A stretch of DNA of 64,000 bases from NCBI RefSeq assembly GCF_023078495.1, contig NZ_CP095742.1:3968001-4032000 (forward strand), in the 5' to 3' direction. The notes under the pieces are model-generated. The model was not told where the DNA came from and searched no databases. It saw only the letters and a list, made by a program, of their open reading frames with translations. The position numbers were made by a program, and so were the translations under genes. This DNA comes from Luteibacter aegosomatissinici (GTDB lineage: Bacteria; Pseudomonadota; Gammaproteobacteria; Xanthomonadales; Rhodanobacteraceae). Below, one piece after another: positions 57,244-64,000 of this stretch. The stretch's first letter is position 1; every line of letters begins with the position of its first letter.

Positions 57244-57442
57244 GCGGGCGGTGAGGCCCTTGCGGCCGACATTAGCGGAGGGCCGCTCTGCACAACGATT
57301 GTCGCGACAACGGAGCTACGGCCCGGTCCGAAGGTCCGCGTCTGGCGGCCGCAAGGGCCTCACCGTCCCCGACCCCAACGGGCCCCCAGCCTAAGGCGGC
57401 GCGAGCCGCTCAACACATGCATTCGCGCCAGCGAATGAACCG
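57244..57442 (-). repeat. Right copy of structured 200-bp inverted repeat
   Basis: Reverse-complement relative of the left copy. Its stem arms (57249-57268 and 57346-57365) are 20-bp perfect around a 77-nt core of the same length; arm bases differ from the left copy but pair within each copy. The GCGGC-N4-GCCGC hairpin and terminal CGGTTCATTCGCTGGCGC are kept. Confidence 0.9.
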
Positions 57443-57444
57443 AT

Positions 57445-59061
57445 TTAGCGCCAGCCGGAGGTGATCGGGTAGCGGCGTTCGCGACCAAAGGCCTTTGTTG
57501 TGACGCGCGGCCCCGGCGCCGCCTGGCGGCGTTTGAACTCGTTGATGTAGACGAGGCGGATCACCCGGCGGACCGTGGCGTCGTCGTAGCCGGCCGCGAT
57601 GATGTCTTCCGCGGAGGCCTCACCCTCAATGAAATGCTGGAGGATCGCATCGAGTTCATCGTACGGAGGCAGCGAATCCTGGTCGGTCTGGTCGTGGCGC
57701 AGCTCCGCCGAGGGCGGGCGCTCGATCACCGCTTCGGGAATACCGCCATCGATCGCCGCGCGGTAGCGCGACAGGTTGTACACCACCGTCTTGTAGACAT
57801 CCTTCAGCGGCGCGTAGGCGCCACACATATCGCCGTACAACGTGGCATAGCCCACCGCCATCTCGCTCTTGTTGCCGGTGGAAAGCAGCAGGCGGCCGGT
57901 CTTGTTCGACATGGCCATCAGCAGCACGCCGCGTGAGCGCGACTGCAGGTTCTCCTCGGTGATATCCGGCTTGCGGCCTTCAAACACAGGGGCGAGCGTG
58001 CCGGTAAACGCCTCGTAGATCCCTTCGATCGGCAGCACGTGGTATTCGACGCCGAGATGCTCGGCCTGCGCCTTGGCCTCACGCAGCGAAAGATCCGACG
58101 TGTACTTCGTCGGCATCATCACCGCGGTGACCTTGTCCTTGCCCAGCGCGTCCACCGCCATCACCAGTGTGAGCGCCGAGTCGATACCGCCGGAAAGACC
58201 CAGCAGCACGCCATCGAAGTGGTTCTTGCCGACGTAATCGCGGATGCCACGGACGATGCCGTCGTACATCACGGCCTCGGCGCTACGGGTATCCGGTGCG
58301 GGCCAGTCCAACGCCTTCAGCTGCTTCGTGGCGCTGTCGTATTCCACGCCCAGCAAAAGGTCTTCGAAGAACGGCGCACGGGCGGCGATGCTGCCATCCG
58401 GCTGGACCAGCAGCGAGTGGCCGTCGAACAGCAGGTCATCCTGGCCACCGACGAGATTCACATAGGCGATGGCGACACCGTTCTCCGTTGCGCGCTGCTG
58501 CAGCAGCGCTTCGCGCGTGGCGGCCTGGCGCTGGTCATAGGGCGAGGCATTGATCACCAGGATCAGCTCCGCACCGGCATCCGCGGCATGCGCCGCCGGT
58601 TCCGCTTCCCAGATGTCCTCGCACACCAGCATGCCGACGCGGACGCCTTCGATGCTGAAGACGTGGGTCTGCTCGCCGGCACGGAAGTAGCGCTTCTCGT
58701 CGAACACCGTGTAATTCGGTAGCGCCTGCTTATGGTAGGTCCACTCGACCTTGCCATCGCGAATCAGCGAGGCGGCGTTATAGACCTCGCCCTGGCTGTC
58801 CGGGTAGCCCACGATCGCGGCGATGCCCTTCAGGTCCGGCGCCAGCGCCTCGAGTTCGCGGCTGCAGGCCTGGAGGAAGCTCGGCCGCTGGAGCAGGTCT
58901 TCCGGCGGGTAGCCGGAGAGGGTCAGCTCCGGGAAAGCGACCAGACTGGCGCCGAGGCGGTCACGCGCTTCAGCGGCAAGGGCCCGTACCCGGCGCGCGT
59001 TGTCGGCGGTCGCGCCGACGGGGAAATCGTGCTGGGCCAGGGCGAAGCGAAAGGTGGACAT
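57445..59061 (-). CDS. nadE: Glutamine-dependent NAD+ synthetase
   Basis: A 538-residue enzyme amidating nicotinic acid adenine dinucleotide to NAD+. The N-terminal nitrilase-like glutaminase domain has ELTLSGYPPEDLL, the catalytic Lys in the YHKQALPNY segment and the nucleophile Cys in GMLVCEDIWE. The C-terminal synthetase domain has GLSGGIDSALTL and LLSTGNKSEMAVGY. MSTFRFALAQHDFPVG is taken as the start from alignment, with GGA upstream; the longer frame is shadow. Its stop lies next to the right terminal repeat of the cassette. Confidence 0.95.
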   Translation of the reverse strand: MSTFRFALAQHDFPVGATADNARRVRALAAEARDRLGASLVAFPELTLSGYPPEDLLQRPSFLQACSRELEALAPDLKGIAAIVGYPDSQGEVYNAASLIRDGKVEWTYHKQALPNYTVFDEKRYFRAGEQTHVFSIEGVRVGMLVCEDIWEAEPAAHAADAGAELILVINASPYDQRQAATREALLQQRATENGVAIAYVNLVGGQDDLLFDGHSLLVQPDGSIAARAPFFEDLLLGVEYDSATKQLKALDWPAPDTRSAEAVMYDGIVRGIRDYVGKNHFDGVLLGLSGGIDSALTLVMAVDALGKDKVTAVMMPTKYTSDLSLREAKAQAEHLGVEYHVLPIEGIYEAFTGTLAPVFEGRKPDITEENLQSRSRGVLLMAMSNKTGRLLLSTGNKSEMAVGYATLYGDMCGAYAPLKDVYKTVVYNLSRYRAAIDGGIPEAVIERPPSAELRHDQTDQDSLPPYDELDAILQHFIEGEASAEDIIAAGYDDATVRRVIRLVYINEFKRRQAAPGPRVTTKAFGRERRYPITSGWR

Positions 59062-59109
59062 GGGGGATCCGTGGAATCGCGGGGATCGCACATGATAATC
59101 CACCTCCCT

Positions 59110-59135
59110 GTCGGCGCGCGCTTGCGCGCCATGGG
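59110..59135. repeat. Degenerate GCGCGC-type REP arm
   Basis: GTCGGCGCGCGCTTGCGCGCCATGGG differs by a few bases from the 5' arm of the repeat at 41758-41825. It lies in the 127-nt gap between nadE and the serine hydrolase gene. Confidence 0.5.
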
Positions 59136-59188
59136 GGTGGCGACGGGGGCTGGGCGTAGCCGCGGCGCGAATCGCGCGCATGGGCGCC

Positions 59189-60223
59189 CTACAAATAGAG
59201 GGCGGCCACTTCCAGGGCGATTTTGTAGGGCTCGGGATCGTTGCGGTTGGTCAGGAGCACGACCGTGAGGTGCTGCTTCGGGTAGCGCACGATCACGTTG
59301 CGGAAGCCGATGGTCTCGCCGGAATGCCACAGCGTGTCGCCGGTTAGGCGCCAGCCGTAGCCGTAGCGGATGGTCGGATCGTCGGTAGCCGTCCAGCCGG
59401 TGAAAGCGGCCTTGCGCGAGGCGTCGCTGAGCAGGCGGCTGTCGTAGAGCGCGGCGTCCCAGCGCGCCAGGTCCTCGATGTTCGAGTAGATGCCGCCGTC
59501 GCCCAGTACGGAGCTGGTCATGCTCTGGTCGGTCCGGACCCAGCGGCCACCCTCCTCGCTGTATCCGAAAGCACGATGGGGCACGGCGGGGCCTTCCTTC
59601 ACGAAGGCCAGTGTGTGCTTCATGCCCAGCGGGTCGAAGATGCGCGCCTTCAGGAACGCCTGGAACGACACGCCGGAGGCCTTCTCCACGATGAGCGCGA
59701 GCATCGCGTAGCCGCCATTGCTGTAGCGGTACGAACGGCCGGGCGGGAAGTAGAGATGATCGGTCTTCGACAACAGATCGAGCACGTCCTTGTCTCGCAG
59801 CGGGACCGAGGTATCCGCCGGCATGATGTCCTCGTAATCGATCAGGCCGCCCTGGTGACTCAGCAGCTGCTTGATCGTTATGGGCTCCGTCACGGCCGGC
59901 AGCGCGGGCAGCCACTGGCGTACGTGGTCATCGAGGCTCAGCTTGCCGTCCTGGGCCAGCAAGAGGATCGCCGCCGCGGTGAACTGCTTGCTCACCGACG
60001 CAAGGCGATAATCGGTCGACGGCGCGGCAGCGACATGCGCCTCAAGATCGGAGAAGCCGTAACCCTTCGATACGAGCGGCTTGCCATCCTTCAGCACCAG
60101 CAGCGAAGCACCGGGGACATCGCCCTGGTAGCGCTGCATCAGCGCGTCCAGCCGCGAATCATCGTTGGCAAAGGCCGTGACGGTGAAGGCCAGGCACGAC
60201 AGGATCACGGCGATGCGGCGCAT
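59189..60223 (-). CDS. Serine hydrolase, beta-lactamase class C family
   Basis: A 344-residue secreted protein: signal peptide MRRIAVILSCLAFTVTAFA, SxxK motif with Ser76 and Lys79 in LASVSKQFT, YSN (167-169) and HSG in LWHSGETIGF. This triad is the penicillin-binding/beta-lactamase-type active site, seen in D-Ala-carboxypeptidases, D-aminopeptidases and esterases. GGAG lies six bases before the ATG. It is the last gene of the VanX-fusion cluster, two nt from the vanX stop, so likely acts with them on D-amino-acid-containing peptides. Confidence 0.88.
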   Translation of the reverse strand: MRRIAVILSCLAFTVTAFANDDSRLDALMQRYQGDVPGASLLVLKDGKPLVSKGYGFSDLEAHVAAAPSTDYRLASVSKQFTAAAILLLAQDGKLSLDDHVRQWLPALPAVTEPITIKQLLSHQGGLIDYEDIMPADTSVPLRDKDVLDLLSKTDHLYFPPGRSYRYSNGGYAMLALIVEKASGVSFQAFLKARIFDPLGMKHTLAFVKEGPAVPHRAFGYSEEGGRWVRTDQSMTSSVLGDGGIYSNIEDLARWDAALYDSRLLSDASRKAAFTGWTATDDPTIRYGYGWRLTGDTLWHSGETIGFRNVIVRYPKQHLTVVLLTNRNDPEPYKIALEVAALYL

Positions 60224-60225
60224 GC

Positions 60226-60945
60226 TTACTCCACGGGAACGTCGAAGATAACGGGCGGAGCGGCGGCTGGGAGGGTGAAATGCCACCACTCCTGTGGGTA
60301 GTTGACGAAGCCTTCGGCGGCCATGGCTTTCAACAGGCGCTCGCGGTTCGCCTTCTGCGTGGCAGTGATCCGCGGGTCGGCCGTATGCGCGAGCGGATCG
60401 AAGAAATCGAAGTCCGTCCCCATGGCGAGTGGCTCGCACTTGCCTGCCGCGCAGTGCATCAGCGTGAGGTCCACCGTAGCGCCACGGCTATGCCCGGATA
60501 CGGGTGCGATGTATTCGCCCAGCAGTTTGTCCTTGCCCAGGTTCGGGTAGTGCGTGGGCTTGGTGGAGGTATCCGACAGGTCGCCCGCCCAGCGAACGAA
60601 AGCCGTGACAGCCCGCGCCGGGCGGTAGCAGTCCCACACGCGCAAAGCTAAATCCTGGTTGTGCAACGTGGCCTCGACACGCGCGAGAGCCTCGGCCGCC
60701 CGGGTGCGCAGGAAGCACTTCGGCGCGAGGTAACCCTCGACAACCGCGCCGGTGAAGTTGTCCGTGCCTGCGTACTTCATGTCCTCGGCCAGCTTGGGGG
60801 ACAGCGTGCGCACGTCCACCATCCCCGCTTCGGTCATCGTGCGCGCAGGCGACAGCGCGGGTGGCGGTTCCGCCGCCGCGACCTCAAGGGCAAGCGCGGA
60901 CACGAGTAAAAGCGAGGTCTTCAAAATCATTGCTGAAGTCGGCAT
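60226..60945 (-). CDS. D-alanyl-D-alanine dipeptidase (VanX/DdpX family)
   Basis: A 239-residue M15D zinc dipeptidase with signal peptide (MILKTSLLLVSALALEVAAA), so periplasmic. DCYRPARA holds the conserved Arg108, SGHSRGATVDLTL the zinc ligands His152 and Asp159, and QEWWHF the catalytic Glu219 and ligand His222. DdpX-type enzymes cleave D-Ala-D-Ala for nutrient use rather than vancomycin resistance; no vanH/vanA genes are seen. The ATG with AAGGT eight bases upstream gives this start, overlapping the preceding gene by 62 bp, suggesting coupling; an ATG at residue 6 is possible. Confidence 0.9.
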   Translation of the reverse strand: MPTSAMILKTSLLLVSALALEVAAAEPPPALSPARTMTEAGMVDVRTLSPKLAEDMKYAGTDNFTGAVVEGYLAPKCFLRTRAAEALARVEATLHNQDLALRVWDCYRPARAVTAFVRWAGDLSDTSTKPTHYPNLGKDKLLGEYIAPVSGHSRGATVDLTLMHCAAGKCEPLAMGTDFDFFDPLAHTADPRITATQKANRERLLKAMAAEGFVNYPQEWWHFTLPAAAPPVIFDVPVE

Positions 60946-63445
60946 CGGGATCGACCTTGGAAAGGCGTAGCTGGTCCGGTGCGACGACATCGAGCCAGGG
61001 CTCGGCATCCATCCGGGTACCATCCCACTGTACGAGGTATCGGGTGCCGACGCGCTTCAGCGTGCCTTTCATCGCCGGCGAGCGCGTGGCCTCGAAGCGA
61101 ACGCCTCCCTTGCCGGGGCAGACGATCACGTCACCGAACCATGGGTCATTCCAGATGCCGAGAAAGGCCTTCGCTTCCTTCGCCGACGTGGCCACGCGGG
61201 CGGACGTATCCGGCGCACGCGCCGCGGCAGGTGATGCCGAGGCGGCGGCCGCGATCCGGTCCGCGTACTCGCCCACCGTGTGCGCTTCCGACGGTGCGGT
61301 AAAGCGCTTCAGGAGCGCTTCGGCGAGCGTATCGCGCGCGTCCTCGCTGCCGCCGTTGATCAGGATGACGAAGCCACTACGCCGCTCGGGCAGGAGGCTC
61401 ACGGTGGAGTAGTAGCCGGATAGCGTGCCGGTATGCGACACACTCCACTGCCCATCCACGTCGGCCAGGCGCCAGCCGTAACCGTATCCATAGAGGTGTG
61501 TATCGTTCCAGGCGCTGCGGCGCTCGCCGACAGGCATGGGATTCTGGATGGTCCACAAGGGCGCGCGCTGCGTCGCATCGAGCCACGCGTACTGCGCCTC
61601 GTCCGGCGTGAGCCAGTTACCCGCCCAGCGCAGCATGTCATCGAGATCGCATCGGATGCCACCGGCCGCCGCCGACGTGATATCGAGCACCTCGCAGCTA
61701 GGCAGCCCCAGCGGCTCGAACACCTCGCGGTGCATGAGCACGTCGTAGGGCGCGCCGCCAGCGGCGGCCGCGACCTCACCCGCCACCACGTACATCAGGT
61801 TGTCGTAGGCATACGTCGAGCGAAAGCTGTGCGCGGGCTGCAGGTAAGCCAGCCCGTGCAGGATATCCTTCCGCGTGAAGGCATTGGGCTCGGGCCAGAG
61901 CATCAGGTCACCGGCGCCCTCGCGCAGGCCCGTGTTGTGGATCAGCAGGTCGCGTACCTGCATCTGCGCGGTCACCCAGGGATCGTGCATCCTGAAGTCC
62001 GGCAGGTACTTCGTGACCGGGTCATCCCAGCGCAGCTTGCCCTGTGCGACGAGCCTGGCCAGCAGCGCGGTCGTCATCGCCTTGCTGTTCGAGGCGATCT
62101 TGAAGCGCGTGTTCGCGTCGACCTTGTGCCCTTTAGCATCGAGCACGTCGCCTGCGGTGCGCCTGTAGACCACCCTACCCTCGTCGATGACACCGACCGC
62201 CATGCCGGTCACCTTGTAGCGGGCCATGGCCTCGTCCACCAGCTGGTCGTACGAGGCGACCGCAGGTTTCGCCGTCGCCGCCTTCTCGTCATCCGCCCAT
62301 ACGCGTAGCAGGTTGCCACCCCACAGCTTGGCGATGTCGGTGTCGGAGAAGCCGCGTGCCTTCAGGCCCGCCGTCACGTTGCGCGTCTCCGAGGCGTCCA
62401 TCCACCCGGTGATCTCCCCACCGCCGTCGAAGTCCGAGGCGATACCGACGTGGTCTATCCCCGCGACCTGGACCATATGCTGGATGTGGTTGAGGAAATC
62501 ATCCAGTGTCGCCAGCGGGTGCTCGTGCTGGATCTGCGCCATGCCCTCGACGTAGGCGGGCAGGTAATCGTGTTTCTCGCTGTCGTACGCCTTGTCGCCC
62601 GCCTCCTTCGCCACACGTTGCTGCAAGATCTTCTCCGCCGCCTCGCGCGCGGGATCGATCTTCAGGAACTCCTTATAGGCCACGGCCTGGACGACACCGC
62701 CCTTCGCAGCGATGGCGCGCAGCAGGTCATCCGAGAGGTTGCGCGGGTGATTGGTGAGCGCGCGTGCGGAGGAATGCGAGGCGATGATCGGCGCCTTCGA
62801 CAGCGCCAGCACATCACGTACGCACGCATCCGAGGCGTGCGAGACATCCACCATCATGCCCAGCGCATTGGCGCGGGCCACCACCTGGCGGCCGAACGCG
62901 CTGATACCCAGGTTGCTGTCCGGTTTGTCACCGAGGGTCTTGTCCGGCAGCGAGCTTCCGCAAAGGTCGTTATTGCCCACGTGGGCGAGCCCCACGTAAC
63001 GGGCGCCACGCGCATAGGCCGTATCCAGCCGGCGAAGGTCGTGGCCCAGCGAATAGCTGTTCTCGATACCAATCATCGCCGATAGCACGCCGGCCGCCTT
63101 GTTCGCACGCACATCCGCCGGCGTTCGCGCAGCACGGATCTGCCCGGGATACTGTTTCAGCATCCGGTCGATCGCGTCGTACTTGCGCGTCGCTTCGGCC
63201 ACCGCCTTCGCATATCCCGCGTCGGTAAGCGGCCCCTGCGCCACGTAGATGACAAAGAAGGCGGCATCCAGTCCGCCCCGGCGCATCTTCGGCAGGTCGA
63301 CCTTGAGCGGGCCATCCCTGCCGGCGTCGAACTTAGGATCAGCCATGTAGGACAGGGGGATGTCCACGTGGGTGTCGATCGTGAGGGGGTGGTCCTGGGC
63401 GTGGGCCGCCGAGGCGGCCAGAGCCAGAAGAAGCAGGCGTTTCAT
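60884..63445 (-). CDS. Membrane dipeptidase (M19) fused to serine beta-lactamase-type hydrolase
   Basis: An 853-residue two-enzyme fusion with a signal peptide (MKRLLLLALAASAAHA). Residues about 20-385 are an M19 renal-dipeptidase domain: DTHVDIP (His26, Asp28), IGIENSYSLG (bridging Glu128), VSHASD (His203), IASHSSARAL (His224) and GIASDFDGGG. Residues about 400-735 are a beta-lactamase/PBP-like domain: SNSK (452-455), YDN (547-549) and SHTGTLSG. The final 100 residues (FLGIWNDPWFGDVIV) resemble the DUF3471-type tail of serine hydrolases. M19 enzymes hydrolyse dipeptides including L-D and D-D types. I do not recall this fusion as characterised. Translation runs straight into vanX. Confidence 0.92.
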   Translation of the reverse strand: MKRLLLLALAASAAHAQDHPLTIDTHVDIPLSYMADPKFDAGRDGPLKVDLPKMRRGGLDAAFFVIYVAQGPLTDAGYAKAVAEATRKYDAIDRMLKQYPGQIRAARTPADVRANKAAGVLSAMIGIENSYSLGHDLRRLDTAYARGARYVGLAHVGNNDLCGSSLPDKTLGDKPDSNLGISAFGRQVVARANALGMMVDVSHASDACVRDVLALSKAPIIASHSSARALTNHPRNLSDDLLRAIAAKGGVVQAVAYKEFLKIDPAREAAEKILQQRVAKEAGDKAYDSEKHDYLPAYVEGMAQIQHEHPLATLDDFLNHIQHMVQVAGIDHVGIASDFDGGGEITGWMDASETRNVTAGLKARGFSDTDIAKLWGGNLLRVWADDEKAATAKPAVASYDQLVDEAMARYKVTGMAVGVIDEGRVVYRRTAGDVLDAKGHKVDANTRFKIASNSKAMTTALLARLVAQGKLRWDDPVTKYLPDFRMHDPWVTAQMQVRDLLIHNTGLREGAGDLMLWPEPNAFTRKDILHGLAYLQPAHSFRSTYAYDNLMYVVAGEVAAAAGGAPYDVLMHREVFEPLGLPSCEVLDITSAAAGGIRCDLDDMLRWAGNWLTPDEAQYAWLDATQRAPLWTIQNPMPVGERRSAWNDTHLYGYGYGWRLADVDGQWSVSHTGTLSGYYSTVSLLPERRSGFVILINGGSEDARDTLAEALLKRFTAPSEAHTVGEYADRIAAAASASPAAARAPDTSARVATSAKEAKAFLGIWNDPWFGDVIVCPGKGGVRFEATRSPAMKGTLKRVGTRYLVQWDGTRMDAEPWLDVVAPDQLRLSKVDPDADFSNDFEDLAFTRVRACP

Positions 63446-63450
63446 CGTCG

Positions 63451-64000
63451 TCAGAAGTCGATGGAGACGGTGAGCTGGCCGAAGCGCGGCGACTGGAAGC
63501 GCTGGGGCTGCAGGTAGGTCGGGTTCAGGCCGCCCACGCTGGTCTGCAGATCCTGGTCCACGCCCAGCGTGCGCTGCTGGTTGAGCACGTTGTACACGGC
63601 GAACTTCACGCGGAGGTTGTTCTTCTCGTCGATCGGCAGCAGGTAGGTGATGCTGGCGTTGAGGTTGAAGGTCCAGGGCGTGCGATCGGCACCGCGCGGC
63701 GAACGCTGGTACACGCGGTTTTCCGAGACCGGATCGGCGCAGTTTTCCACGCAGATGAAGTAGCTGTGGTACACGGTGCCGTCGTAAGGGTTACCCACGC
63801 CATAGCCGGTGATCGGGCTGCCCGAGAGGGCCGTCAGGTCCGCGCCGACCTGCCACTGCTTGTTGATCGCGTAGGTGCCGCGCAGCTTGAACTGATGGCG
63901 ATGATCGTTCGGCAGGTAGCCACCATTGAGGTTCACCCACGGATCGTCGAAGTTCTCGGTGCGGCCGGTATCGTCGAAGTTCGTATCCGAGTTCACGGGA
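63451..64000 (-). CDS. TonB-dependent receptor, Oar-like, C-terminal part (cut by window end)
   Basis: The C-terminal 180-odd residues of an outer-membrane receptor; the frame is open to the window edge, so the rest lies beyond it. Beta-barrel strands are visible (QFKLRGTYAINKQWQVGADL, TPWTFNLNASITYLLP, NNLRVKFAVYNVLNQQRT) ending LTVSIDF with the terminal aromatic Phe needed for BAM assembly. The NVLNQQ motif is typical of Oar-like TBDRs of Xanthomonadales. Five nt upstream of the fusion gene on the same strand, so this receptor probably imports the substrate of the downstream peptidases. Confidence 0.9.
   Translation of the reverse strand, partial: PVNSDTNFDDTGRTENFDDPWVNLNGGYLPNDHRHQFKLRGTYAINKQWQVGADLTALSGSPITGYGVGNPYDGTVYHSYFICVENCADPVSENRVYQRSPRGADRTPWTFNLNASITYLLPIDEKNNLRVKFAVYNVLNQQRTLGVDQDLQTSVGGLNPTYLQPQRFQSPRFGQLTVSIDF

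Larger units (their letters stand above)
56003..57442. mobile_element. Cassette of two unknown genes bounded by inverted repeats
   Basis: Two about 200-bp related segments in opposite orientation bound 56203-57243, which contains the DUF4279-like and DUF6968-like genes. The termini read CGGTTCATTCGCTGGCGC on both sides, pointing outward. No transposase or recombinase is present and no flanking direct repeat is obvious, so mobility is inferred from the symmetry and from the interior being less GC-rich than its surroundings. The right end stops three nt short of the nadE stop codon. Confidence 0.5.

Noticed and set aside
56003-57442. Integron attC sites in the inverted repeats
   Set aside because: GTTGAGC and its complement match the short attC core (GTTRRRY), but no paired second core lies at attC distance and the two copies face each other, unlike tandem cassettes.
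60226-60945. Vancomycin resistance locus
   Set aside because: VanX-like gene stands with peptidase and TonB-receptor genes; no vanH, vanA/ddl-type ligase or vanRS genes, so a nutritional role is more likely.

Overview
The window is high-GC, gene-dense bacterial chromosome. Gene content and order (yebC-ruvC-ruvA-kup-ruvB-ybgC-tolQRAB-pal-cpoB-queE-queC, oxyR divergent from ahpC, a TonB-receptor-rich proteome, GTAGGAGC-type palindromic repeats) point to a gammaproteobacterium of the Xanthomonadales/Lysobacterales, most like Rhodanobacteraceae (Luteibacter/Dyella type). That placement rests on recognition of proteins and synteny; no database search was run.

Layout. 1-8 kb: sapC-like gene, an HNH endonuclease, dxs, an overlapping three-gene accessory operon (lipoprotein, Imm8-type immunity protein, secreted protein), prmC, an esterase lipoprotein and a DUF2459 protein. 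8-11.3 kb: a small LacI-controlled module (phytanoyl-CoA dioxygenase-like gene diverging from a Gfo/Idh/MocA oxidoreductase across a perfect LacI-type palindrome). 11.3-22 kb: two small unknown genes, an M1 aminopeptidase, the ahpD/ahpC/oxyR peroxide response, apt, glnS and a nucleoside deaminase. 22.3-28.7 kb: a signalling block (hybrid histidine kinase, LuxR-type regulator, PhnD-like binding protein, second kinase) and a DedA-rhodanese fusion. 28.7-29.8 kb: tRNA-Lys(UUU) followed by two translationally coupled coiled-coil/membrane proteins. 29.8-44.3 kb: a long minus-strand run of housekeeping genes (queuosine, Tol-Pal, RuvABC, Kup, YebC, AspS). 44.3-56 kb: DUF3011 and FmdB proteins, a TonB receptor, clpB with a heat-shock-like promoter, otsB-otsA, rluD-pgeF and bamD.

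Two regions stand out. At 56.0-57.44 kb two roughly 200-bp repeats in inverted orientation, each with long hairpin arms around a 77-nt core, flank a pair of small genes (DUF6968-like and DUF4279-like); this looks like an undescribed cargo cassette without a transposase. At 59.2-64.0 kb a minus-strand cluster runs from a TonB receptor (cut by the window end) through an M19 dipeptidase fused to a serine beta-lactamase-type hydrolase, a VanX-like D-Ala-D-Ala dipeptidase and a second serine hydrolase; together they look like a system for uptake and cleavage of D-amino-acid or muropeptide-derived peptides.

Several genes end in or beside palindromic repeats that share GTAGGAGC...GCTCCTAC outer ends but have two different inner arms. 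No rRNA, CRISPR array, transposase, integrase or prophage structural gene was seen.
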